20,069 nt of DNA from Apopatocola sp963628785 (GTDB lineage: Bacteria; Bacillota; Clostridia; Oscillospirales; Oscillospiraceae), in NCBI GenBank assembly GCA_963628785.1, contig CAVGGQ010000036.1:1-20069 (forward strand), read 5' to 3'. The position numbers and the translations under genes are program-made. The notes under the pieces are model-generated. The model searched no databases. It saw nothing but the letters and a program-made list of their open reading frames with translations, and was not told the origin of the DNA. Shown here piece after piece: positions 13,036 to 20,069 of this stretch. Position 1 is the stretch's first letter. The number at the start of each line of letters is the position of its first letter.

Positions 13036-14336
13036 AGCGCATCGAACACCGCTCCGCCATTGCCCTCCTGCTCGCGCTCCTTCTGCTGCTCGGCATGGTT
13101 TTTTTCCTCGTGCGTCTTGCTCTGCACGGCGGCGACTGGGCAGCTTATTCCGCCAATCAGCACATTTACCGAAACGGCATGCTGAAAAACAGCACTTTGA
13201 CCGACCGCAACGGCATAATCCTCGCGCAGACTGCGAACGGCACTTACCACTATGCGGACGATGCGGCGGTGCGCATGGCGTCGCTCCACGCCGTCGGCGA
13301 TTACCGCAGCTATGTGGACGGCGCGCTCACGAACTTTTCGGATGACCTTGCGGGGTATTCCTTCATCATCGGCACCGACGGCGAGGGCGCGACCGTCGCG
13401 CTCACGCTCGATGCGCGGCTGCAAAGTGCGGCATGGTACGCGCTCGCGGGGCGCAGCGGCGCCGTGCTCGTGATGAACTACGAGACCGGCGAAATTCTAT
13501 GCATGGTGTCCTCGCCCTCGTACGACCCGACCGGCGACCCGGACACGAGCATTGACGGGCTTTTCCTCAACCGTTGCACCGGCGCGACATTCACGCCCGG
13601 CTCGGTATTCAAGCTCGTGACGCTCATTGCGGCGTACGAGAACATTCCGGATCTCGCCGAGCAGACCTTTACCTGCAGCCAGTACCTCGACCTCCCCGGC
13701 GGGACGATCGTGTGCACCGGCTGGCACGGCGAGCAGACGGCGGAGCAGGCGCTTGCCAATTCCTGCAACTGTGCCTTTGCCGAGATCGCTATGGAGCTCG
13801 GGAGCGACACCATCGCGCAGACCGCGAAGCGCCTCGGCGTGGCAGGGTCGCTCAAAATCGACGGCGCGTCCACGGCCTCGGGGCAGGTGGAGAGCGCCGA
13901 AGCCGGCACGAGCGATGAGGCGTGGTCCGGCATCGGACAGTATACCGAGCTCGTGACGCCCTTTTCAATGGCGCGGCTGTGCGCCGCCATTGCCAACGGC
14001 GGCACGCTCATTGCCCCCACGCTCCGTCTCAACGGAACGCTCCGCACCGATTCGCTGCTGAGCGCGGACGCGGCGGCGTTTCTGGAGGAGAGCATGAGCT
14101 ACGCCGTCACCTACGGCTACGGCAGTGACCGTTTTCCGGGGCTCGACCTCTGTGCCAAGAGCGGCACGGCCGAGGTCGGCGACGGCACCACACATGCCTG
14201 GTTCGTGGGTTACCTGCGCTCCGGCGCGCCGGTGGCGTTTGCCGTGATGCTCGAGCACGGCGGCGGCGGTCTTCTGCAGGCCGGCAGCGTCGCCAATTCC
14301 GTATTACAAACCGTAATGGAGTATTATGCCCAATGA
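13032..14336 (+). CDS. Class B penicillin-binding protein (peptidoglycan transpeptidase)
   Basis: A 434-residue monofunctional transpeptidase that crosslinks glycan strands, anchored by one N-terminal helix (about 10-32). The three penicillin-binding motifs are present: Ser191-x-x-Lys194 (GSVFK), Ser244-Cys-Asn246 and Lys376-Ser-Gly378-Thr. The N-terminal module is short (DRNGIILAQT near 57 begins the typical pedestal), resembling the compact PbpA-type partner of RodA in Gram-positive bacteria more than the 600-700-residue PBP2 or SpoVD. There are no PASTA repeats. Its ATG overlaps the SEDS stop, and its own stop overlaps the start of the ABC-F gene, so the three are probably translated together. 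Confidence 0.93.
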   Translation: MKRIEHRSAIALLLALLLLLGMVFFLVRLALHGGDWAAYSANQHIYRNGMLKNSTLTDRNGIILAQTANGTYHYADDAAVRMASLHAVGDYRSYVDGALTNFSDDLAGYSFIIGTDGEGATVALTLDARLQSAAWYALAGRSGAVLVMNYETGEILCMVSSPSYDPTGDPDTSIDGLFLNRCTGATFTPGSVFKLVTLIAAYENIPDLAEQTFTCSQYLDLPGGTIVCTGWHGEQTAEQALANSCNCAFAEIAMELGSDTIAQTAKRLGVAGSLKIDGASTASGQVESAEAGTSDEAWSGIGQYTELVTPFSMARLCAAIANGGTLIAPTLRLNGTLRTDSLLSADAAAFLEESMSYAVTYGYGSDRFPGLDLCAKSGTAEVGDGTTHAWFVGYLRSGAPVAFAVMLEHGGGGLLQAGSVANSVLQTVMEYYAQ

Positions 14337-16207
14337 TCGACATTTCCGTTCGTGACCTCACGAAAGCCTTTGAGGTCAACAACAACATACTGGACGGGCT
14401 CACCTTTCAGGTGCAGCACGGTGATCGCGTCGGCATTCTCGGCTGCAACGGCACGGGAAAAACGACGCTCTTCCGCCTGCTCGTCGGAGAACTCTCCGAG
14501 GACAAGGGCGAGATCGAAATTGCCCGCGGCAAGCGGCTCGGGCTCGTCTCGCAGATCCCGCACTACCCGGAGGGCTACACCGTAGAGGACGTGCTCGCCA
14601 CGGCCGAGGCGCGGCTCGATGCGATGCAGTCGCGCATGCGTGAGCTCGAAGAGCGCATGGCCGTCTCGGACGACCGCGCCGTGCTCGCGGAGTACGACGA
14701 GCTTCTCTCGCGCTTCGAAACGCTCGGCGGGTACGATGCCGAGGTGCGCCGCAGCAAGGTGGCCAACGGTCTCGACATTCCGCCCGCGATGCGCGCACAG
14801 CTTTTCGATTCGCTCTCCGGCGGCGAGAAAACGCGCGTGAATCTCGCACGGCTCATTCTGGAGGACACGGACATTCTCCTCCTCGATGAGCCGACAAACC
14901 ACCTGGATATGCACGCGACCGAATGGCTTGAGGACTATCTGCTCCGCTTCAAGGGCACGGTGCTCGCCATATCGCATGACCGCTGGTTTCTCGATAAGAT
15001 CGCGCAGCGGATCATTGAGATCGTCAACGGCAAGGCGGAGCTGTATAACGGCAACTACACATTCTATGCCGAGGAAAAGCAGCACCGCTATGAGGAGCTG
15101 CGCAAGCAGTACGAAAAAAATCAGAAGGAGATCGCCCATCTGCAGAAGGCGGCAGACGATCTGCATCTGTGGGCGTTCATGGGCGCGGACAAGCTGCACA
15201 AGCGGGCATTTTCCGTGGAGAAGCGCATCGCGAAGCTGCAGACCGCCGAGCGTCCGAAGGAGGGAAAAAAGCTCTCCGTCCGCTTCCGTCAGAGGGAATT
15301 TTACGGCGACGAGGTGCTCGTGCTCGAGGATGTGGCGAAAAGCTACGGCGAGAAGAAGCTCTTTTCGGGCATTGAGGAGCTCATTGAGCCGGGCGAGCGT
15401 GTGGCGCTCATCGGCGACAACGGTACGGGAAAATCCACGCTGCTGCGGTGCATCACCGGTGAGGAGCTGCCCAACCGCGGCTGGATCCATCTCGGCCCCG
15501 CCGTGAAGAGCGCGTATCTGCCGCAGCTCGTGCGGTTTGACGACCCGAGCCGCAACATGGTGGACACGATGCTCTGGGAGGCCAAGTGCGACACGCAGAC
15601 GGCGCGCAACCGTCTCGCGGCGTTCGGCTTCCGGGGCGAGGATGTGTTCAAGACCGTGTCGGTGCTATCCGGCGGCGAGCAGAGCCGTCTGCGCCTGTGC
15701 ATTCTCATGCGCGATGACATTAACTTCCTCATGCTCGACGAGCCGACGAACCACCTCGATCTTCTCTCGCGCGAGTGGATGGAAGACGCGCTGTGCGACT
15801 ATACCGAGGCACTGCTCTTTGTGAGCCACGACCGCTGGTTTATCGAAAAATTCGCCACGCGCATCTGGTGCCTGCATGACGGGACGATCGAAGACTTCCG
15901 CGGCGGCTTCACCGAGTGGCAGGAATACCGTGCGCGGCAGGAGTCGCTCCGTCAGGCGGCGAAGGCGACCAAGAGCGTCGAGCGCGAGGAGAAGCCGAAG
16001 AAAAAGGCCGAGCCGAACCGCGACCGCCGCCGTCAGAAAGTCGAGCGCGATATCGAACGCGCCGAGACGGCACTGCATGCGCTCGAGGAGGAAATGGAGG
16101 CCAATGCCTCCGACTATCAGAAGCTGCTGGAACTCGGCGAAAAGAAGACCGCCGCCGAAGCAGGGATCGAAGCACTGTACGCCGAGTGGGAGACCCTCTC
16201 GGATTAA
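14333..16207 (+). CDS. ABC-F family ATPase (YdiF/Uup-like)
   Basis: A 624-residue soluble protein with two ABC ATPase domains and no membrane segment. ABC-F proteins act on the ribosome, in translation regulation or antibiotic protection. Domain 1 has GCNGTGKTT (Lys43), LSGGEKTRVNLA and LLLDEPTNHLD; domain 2 has GDNGTGKST (Lys367), LSGGEQSRLRLC and LMLDEPTNHLD. The interdomain linker (about 240-310) is charged, as in ABC-F proteins. The C-terminal 100 residues form a Lys/Glu/Arg-rich coiled coil (KKKAEPNRDRRRQKVERD), as in Uup and YdiF. This points to a housekeeping ABC-F rather than a resistance type, though the subgroup is not certain. It shares ATGA with the PBP gene upstream. Confidence 0.92.
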   Translation: MIDISVRDLTKAFEVNNNILDGLTFQVQHGDRVGILGCNGTGKTTLFRLLVGELSEDKGEIEIARGKRLGLVSQIPHYPEGYTVEDVLATAEARLDAMQSRMRELEERMAVSDDRAVLAEYDELLSRFETLGGYDAEVRRSKVANGLDIPPAMRAQLFDSLSGGEKTRVNLARLILEDTDILLLDEPTNHLDMHATEWLEDYLLRFKGTVLAISHDRWFLDKIAQRIIEIVNGKAELYNGNYTFYAEEKQHRYEELRKQYEKNQKEIAHLQKAADDLHLWAFMGADKLHKRAFSVEKRIAKLQTAERPKEGKKLSVRFRQREFYGDEVLVLEDVAKSYGEKKLFSGIEELIEPGERVALIGDNGTGKSTLLRCITGEELPNRGWIHLGPAVKSAYLPQLVRFDDPSRNMVDTMLWEAKCDTQTARNRLAAFGFRGEDVFKTVSVLSGGEQSRLRLCILMRDDINFLMLDEPTNHLDLLSREWMEDALCDYTEALLFVSHDRWFIEKFATRIWCLHDGTIEDFRGGFTEWQEYRARQESLRQAAKATKSVEREEKPKKKAEPNRDRRRQKVERDIERAETALHALEEEMEANASDYQKLLELGEKKTAAEAGIEALYAEWETLSD

Positions 16208-16231
16208 CGAAGCGATGAAAGGGGAAAAGGC

Positions 16232-18295
16232 ATGCCGGAGCTGAATACGGACATTCGCTATATCAAGGGCATCGGCGAGCAGAGAGCAAAGTCTCTCTCG
16301 CGTCTCGGCGTCCGCACACTCGGCGATATGCTCAACTACTTTCCCCGCGCCTACGAGGACCGCACCGTCGTGCGCCCGATCGCCGAAATTCAGCCCGAGG
16401 AGAGTGCGTGCGTGCGCGCCATGGTGGCCAACGAGCCGCGCCTTTCCCATATCCGCAAGGGTATGGACATCGTGAAGCTGCGCATCGTGGACGAGAGCGG
16501 CGGCGCGGATGTGACATTTTTCAACCAGACCTATGTCCGCGACCAACTCGTGCAGGGCAAGAGCTATGTGTTTTACGGCAAAGCGGGCGGCACGTTCCTG
16601 CGCAAAACGTTCACGAACCCGGTGTTCGAGCGAGAGGACCGCTCGGGCGTCGTCACGGGGCGCATCCTGCCGCTCTACCGTCTGACACACGGCATATCGA
16701 ACCGCCTTATTCTCAATGCGGCGGAATGTGCGCTCGATGCCTGCGGCGATATGCTGCCGGAACTGCTCCCGGCGAGCATCACGGCGGAATACGCGCTCCC
16801 CAAGGTGGGCTTTGCCTACCGGAACGTGCATTTCCCGCAGGATTACGAGACGCTTGCCCTTGCGCGGCGGCGGCTCATATTCGAAGAACTTTTTATTCTC
16901 TCCTGCGCTACGCGCCGTCTCCGCTCGGAGCGCGAGGACGCGCCCGGCGAGAAAATCACCCTGCCGGATATTGAGGAGTTTTATTCATCTCTGCCCTTTT
17001 CCCCCACCGGGGCGCAGCGTCGCGCCGTGGATGATGCACTGCGCGATATGGCATCCGGGAAGCGGATGTCGCGTCTCGTGCAGGGCGATGTCGGCAGCGG
17101 CAAAACACTCGTGGCCGCCGCGTGCCTGTGGGCGGCGCGGAAGAGCGGGTATCAGAGCGCGTTTATGGCGCCGACCGAAATTCTCGCCCGTCAGCACGAA
17201 AAGACGCTGCGCGGCTTTCTGGAGCCGTTCGGCATGCGCGTCGTGCTGCTCACGGGCTCCATGAAAGCCAAAGAAAAAGCCGCCGTAAAGGCGGCGCTCG
17301 AGGAAGGGCTCTGTGATGTCGCGGTCGGCACGCACGCCCTGCTCACCGAGGATGTGCGTTTCCGAAAGCTCGGGCTTGCCGTGACGGACGAGCAGCACCG
17401 CTTCGGCGTGCAGCAGCGCGGCGCACTGAGTGAAAAAGGGGTTCAGCCGCATGTGCTCGTCATGTCCGCCACGCCCATCCCGCGCACACTCGCGCTGATG
17501 ATCTACGGCGATCTCGATGTGTCGGTGCTTGACGAGCTGCCGCCGGGGCGCGAAAAGGTGGACACGTTCGCCGTGACGGAGAGCTACCGCGCGCGGCTCA
17601 ACGGCTTCATTCGCAAGCAGGCGGAGGCGGGGCATCAGGTGTTCGTTGTCTGCCCGAAGGTCGAGGACGATGAGGATGCGGAGGACGGAAAGGCCAAACT
17701 TAAATCCGCCTCGGAGCACGCCGAGGAGCTGCGGAAGATCTTCCCGGATATCAAAGTCGCGTGTGTGCACGGCCGTATGAAGCCGAAGGAAAAGGAAGCC
17801 GTGATGACGGCATTCGCCGCCGGGGAGACGGATATTCTTGTCTCGACCACCGTAGTCGAAGTCGGCGTGGACGTGCCGAACGCCACGCTCATGGTCGTGG
17901 AAAATGCCGAGCGGTTCGGCCTCTCGCAGCTCCACCAGCTGCGCGGGCGCGTCGGGCGCGGGAAGGCGAAAAGCTACTGTGTGCTCGTTTCCGATATGCC
18001 GACCGAGGAATCCAAAGAGCGGCTGCGCGTACTCACGAAAACAAACGACGGTTTCCAAATCGCGCAGGCCGACCTGGATCTGCGCGGTCCCGGCGACTTC
18101 TTCGGCTCGCGCCAGCACGGTCTGCCGGAGATGCATGTAAAGGATCTGTTCGGCAGTCTCGATATGCTGCGCGAAGCGCAGACCGCCGCCGAAAAGCTCT
18201 GCAAGGAGAACCCGGAGCTGAAAGGTGCGGAGCTCGCGCCGCTGCGCGCGCGCATCAATGAGCTTTTCACATCCAATGCCGGAACATGGAATTGA
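16232..18295 (+). CDS. recG: ATP-dependent DNA helicase RecG
   Basis: A 687-residue helicase that remodels stalled replication forks and branch-migrates Holliday junctions. The N-terminal wedge (about 1-250) starts with YIKGIGEQRAKSLSRLGV and LNYFPRAYEDR, both typical. The superfamily 2 motor follows: GDVGSGKTLVAA (Lys291), DEQHRFGVQQR (DEQH at 386-389), MSATPIPRTLAL, VHGRMKPKEKEAVM, STTVVEVGVDVPNA, and QLHQLRGRVGRG. The C-terminal part has DLDLRGPGDFFGSRQHGLPE, the RecG TRG-region signature. Length is normal. AAAGGGG stands upstream of the ATG, 24 bases after the ABC-F stop. Confidence 0.96.
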   Translation: MPELNTDIRYIKGIGEQRAKSLSRLGVRTLGDMLNYFPRAYEDRTVVRPIAEIQPEESACVRAMVANEPRLSHIRKGMDIVKLRIVDESGGADVTFFNQTYVRDQLVQGKSYVFYGKAGGTFLRKTFTNPVFEREDRSGVVTGRILPLYRLTHGISNRLILNAAECALDACGDMLPELLPASITAEYALPKVGFAYRNVHFPQDYETLALARRRLIFEELFILSCATRRLRSEREDAPGEKITLPDIEEFYSSLPFSPTGAQRRAVDDALRDMASGKRMSRLVQGDVGSGKTLVAAACLWAARKSGYQSAFMAPTEILARQHEKTLRGFLEPFGMRVVLLTGSMKAKEKAAVKAALEEGLCDVAVGTHALLTEDVRFRKLGLAVTDEQHRFGVQQRGALSEKGVQPHVLVMSATPIPRTLALMIYGDLDVSVLDELPPGREKVDTFAVTESYRARLNGFIRKQAEAGHQVFVVCPKVEDDEDAEDGKAKLKSASEHAEELRKIFPDIKVACVHGRMKPKEKEAVMTAFAAGETDILVSTTVVEVGVDVPNATLMVVENAERFGLSQLHQLRGRVGRGKAKSYCVLVSDMPTEESKERLRVLTKTNDGFQIAQADLDLRGPGDFFGSRQHGLPEMHVKDLFGSLDMLREAQTAAEKLCKENPELKGAELAPLRARINELFTSNAGTWN

Positions 18296-18301
18296 TCTGT
18301 T

Positions 18302-19855
18302 ATGAAATTCGATAAACAAATTTTTCGCATATCTTCCGAACGGAAGCGCCTTTTGCTGTCGTTCGCGCCGGTGTTCTTCTTCGGCATCCTCGCGCACGGC
18401 GCATGGTTTCTGCACTGCTCGCTCTCGGGCGACTCGCTCAACGAGATGTACCTGTGGGGCGACATGCACTATGCGGCCATGACGGTCGCCGAGTGGAAGA
18501 TCTCGCTTGGGCGCTTTATCAACCCGCTCTATCGCATTCTCTTCGGCGGCGTCACCACGCGGCCGTGGCTCGCGCTCTTGCTCTCGCTCGTGTGGGTCTC
18601 GCTCGCGGTGTACTTTCTTGCGCGGGAGTTTTCGATCGATCATGTCGTCCCGCTCGGCCTTTTGGGCGGCATCTCCGCGGTGAATGTGACATATATCTCG
18701 CAGTCGGCATCGTACATCAACGATCTGGACGCCAATATGTTCGCCGTTCTCCTCGCGGTGCTTGCGTTCCGGTTCTGGCGGCGCGGCGGGAAGCGAAGCC
18801 TTTGGGCCGTTCCGCTCGTTGCGCTCTCGCTCGGCATTTATCAGGCTGAGGTCTCGGTGACCATTGCGCTCATCATGCTCTCGTGCATGGTGCGCCTTTG
18901 GGAAAAGGAGCCGGTCAGGGCCGTGTTTACGGACGGCCTGAAGGCGATCGGGCTCCTCATCCTCGGCGGTGTGCTCTACTATGGGCTTATCCGCTGTGCC
19001 TGCGCCGTTTTCGATGTCGCAATGGACAGCGGGTACAACGGCCTTACGAATCTCACCGAGCTCGGCAGCGTTTCGATCCCGCACGCTCTGCGCCTCACTT
19101 ACAGCTACTGGCTGGAGAGCATTCTCGACCGGCCGCATGTGCTGCCGTTTGCCGTGACTGTGGGGAGCCATGTGCTGCTCGCGCTTGCCGTTTTGGCGCT
19201 TTTTCCGGGATATCTGCGCCGGAAAAAGCTTTCGGCGGGCAGCATTCTGCTGATCCTCGCACTTCTCGCGCTGCTGCCGCTCGGCATGAATCTGGCATAT
19301 TTTCTCAATTCCGCAAGCCTCGGCGGGCACGATCTCATGACTTACGCCTTCTGGTATGTGTATCTGCTCGGCTATCTTGTGCTGCGCGCCTGCGCAAAAG
19401 AGATGCCGGATGCGAAGCTGCCGCGCCTTTCCGCCGTGATCACGCTCGCCCTCACGGTGCTGATCCTCTGCGGCGAGACCGGTACGGCACATGCGGCATA
19501 CGATAAGAAAGCCGCCGAAGGGGAGCAGACGCTCTCACTCATGACGGCGCTTACCGAGCGCCTCGGTGAAATCGACGGCTATGTCCCCGGCGAAACGCCG
19601 ACGGCGCTCATCGGCATTCCGAGCACCGATGTGACCGTTCGCGGCCGTGTGGATACCATCACCGGCCTCATACACCAAAGTCCCGTATGGTCGTCGCTCT
19701 ACTATGAAGCGTACTTTGAGAACATTCTCCAAACGCCGACTAACCTCTGCGATGCCTCGACCATCCAAGATCCCTCAGTGGCTGTCATGCCGGTCTTCCC
19801 GGCTACGGACAGCGTCCGATGGATCGACGGCGTGCTCGTCGTAAAGATAGGGTAA
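18302..19855 (+). CDS. GtrII-like membrane glucosyltransferase domain protein
   Basis: A 517-residue polytopic membrane protein with about eleven hydrophobic segments. It resembles the glucosyltransferase GtrII domain family (GtrII of phage serotype conversion), which transfers sugars from lipid carriers to surface polymers. Supporting features are a first helix then an acidic loop (SGDSLNEMYLWGDM), LGRFINPLYR (about 75-85), LSLGIYQAEVS with Tyr180-Gln181, and a periplasm-like C-terminal domain ending MPVFPATDSVRWIDGVLVV. It starts 6 bases after the recG stop with no clear ribosome site (only GGAAC further up), suggesting coupling. The donor and acceptor cannot be read here; a role in decorating a wall glycan would fit the operon but is inference. 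Confidence 0.8.
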   Translation: MKFDKQIFRISSERKRLLLSFAPVFFFGILAHGAWFLHCSLSGDSLNEMYLWGDMHYAAMTVAEWKISLGRFINPLYRILFGGVTTRPWLALLLSLVWVSLAVYFLAREFSIDHVVPLGLLGGISAVNVTYISQSASYINDLDANMFAVLLAVLAFRFWRRGGKRSLWAVPLVALSLGIYQAEVSVTIALIMLSCMVRLWEKEPVRAVFTDGLKAIGLLILGGVLYYGLIRCACAVFDVAMDSGYNGLTNLTELGSVSIPHALRLTYSYWLESILDRPHVLPFAVTVGSHVLLALAVLALFPGYLRRKKLSAGSILLILALLALLPLGMNLAYFLNSASLGGHDLMTYAFWYVYLLGYLVLRACAKEMPDAKLPRLSAVITLALTVLILCGETGTAHAAYDKKAAEGEQTLSLMTALTERLGEIDGYVPGETPTALIGIPSTDVTVRGRVDTITGLIHQSPVWSSLYYEAYFENILQTPTNLCDASTIQDPSVAVMPVFPATDSVRWIDGVLVVKIG

Positions 19856-19856
19856 A

Positions 19857-19890
19857 GGCAGCACCGCACAACGTCGTCTGCGGCACTGCC
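19857..19890. repeat. 34-bp palindromic repeat, copy 2
   Basis: The arms GGCAGCACCGCA and TGCGGCACTGCC pair with two mismatches around the loop CAACGTCGTC. It begins one base after the stop of the GtrII-like gene and differs from copy 1 (1951-1984) at four of 34 positions. See copy 1. Confidence 0.75.
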
Positions 19891-19896
19891 TAAAAC

Positions 19897-19935
19897 AAGA
19901 GAGACCTTGCTTTCGCAGCAGGGTCTCTCTTTGTT
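19897..19935 (+). terminator. Terminator of the SEDS-PBP-ABC-F-recG-GtrII operon
   Basis: AAGAGAGACC (19897-19906) pairs with GGTCTCTCTT (19922-19931), and TTGCT with AGCAG inside (one G-T pair), leaving a 5-base loop. The stem leads into TTTGTT. It stands directly after the second palindromic repeat. Confidence 0.85.
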
Positions 19936-19946
19936 ATAACCCAGAA

Positions 19947-19969
19947 AACCTCGGGCTATGCCCGAGGTT
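19947..19969. repeat. Perfect 10-bp hairpin, possible IS200/IS605 left-end structure
   Basis: AACCTCGGGC (19947-19956) and GCCCGAGGTT (19960-19969) pair perfectly around TAT, followed by six A. A second hairpin, AAACCTC (20001-20007) with GAGGGTTT (20023-20030, one bulged G), comes before the last ribosome site. IS200-type elements carry a terminal hairpin and a leader hairpin in this order; the assignment is by analogy. Confidence 0.5.
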
Positions 19970-20064
19970 CAAAAAAGGCGGAGCCTATGAGGGGAAAAAT
20001 AAACCTCCCGTGATAGAATAGTGAGGGTTTGCCGACCGCACTAAAGAAACGAAGGAGGTACCTT

Positions 20065-20069
20065 ATGGG
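20065..20069 (+). CDS. tnpA: Start of a coding region cut by the window edge, possibly an IS200-type transposase
   Basis: AAGGAGG (20052-20058) stands 6 bases before ATGGG, which would begin Met-Gly. Only two residues are visible, so the product cannot be identified from the coding sequence. IS200/IS605 Y1 transposases often begin Met-Gly, and the two hairpins just upstream match that layout. The gene symbol is a guess from context. Confidence 0.35.

Noticed and set aside
14333..16207. ABC-F gene as an antibiotic resistance determinant
   Set aside because: The C-terminal charged coiled coil and the housekeeping operon context fit Uup/YdiF-type proteins; there is no attenuator leader or resistance context.
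16985..19492. An 835-codon open frame on the minus strand opposite recG and the GtrII-like gene
   Set aside because: It spans two clear genes on the other strand, is rich in Arg, His and Glu in the way of shadow frames, and has no recognisable domain or credible start signal.

Overview
The window looks like chromosomal DNA from a GC-rich member of the Clostridia, probably Oscillospiraceae/Ruminococcaceae or a near relative. The grounds are strong AGGAGG-type ribosome binding sites, TTG and GTG starts, SigmaA-type promoters, and Firmicutes-type genes (DegV, DUF1002, a DUF2007-like protein, an RlmH ending in YHK, a SEDS polymerase with its partner PBP). The genus cannot be fixed from the sequence alone.

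Left block (about 90-8664, plus strand). A good extended -10 promoter drives murA (peptidoglycan precursor synthesis), rlmH (23S rRNA methylation), a small DUF2007-like protein, an alpha-phosphoglucomutase/phosphomannomutase and a lipoprotein cyclophilin. An intrinsic terminator (4695-4741) follows. Then come a secreted DUF1002 protein, a DegV fatty-acid-binding protein, class II fumarase and an unrecognised membrane protein whose start overlaps the fumarase stop. A strong hairpin at 8809-8842 closes the block.

Middle block (about 8860-10508). This is a small decayed island on the 3' side of a tRNA-Ser(GCU) gene, all read on the minus strand. It holds an AT-rich vsr (mismatch endonuclease) broken by one frameshift in a homopolymer. 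It also holds the N-terminal third or so of a type I restriction methylase (hsdM), which still has a perfect TTGACA-17-TATAAT promoter. The methylase reading is stopped by a TAG, and homology ends just before its catalytic domain. The pieces look like the residue of a restriction-modification cassette inserted at the tRNA and later deleted.

Right block (10595-19855). Thymidylate kinase (minus strand) is divergent from a five-gene plus-strand operon, and the two promoters face away from each other with mirror-image -10 boxes. The operon encodes an FHA-domain/SEDS (FtsW/RodA/SpoVE) fusion, a class B penicillin-binding protein, an ABC-F ATPase, RecG helicase and a GtrII-like membrane glycosyltransferase. 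The first three genes overlap by ATGA junctions. The SEDS protein and the PBP should form a peptidoglycan polymerase-transpeptidase pair. The FHA domain suggests phospho-dependent control, but two of its usual phosphothreonine-contact residues are changed.

Ends and repeats. A 34-bp imperfect palindrome occurs twice, each time directly after a stop codon (1951-1984 and 19857-19890). The last 130 bases hold a terminator, a perfect 10-bp hairpin, a second hairpin and a strong ribosome binding site before an ATGGG at the very edge. This layout fits the left end of an IS200/IS605-type element, but the coding part lies outside the window.

No CRISPR array, rRNA or clear riboswitch was seen. The most unusual items are the FHA-SEDS fusion, the decayed restriction island at the tRNA and the stop-codon-abutting palindromic repeat. 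None of them proves a new system.
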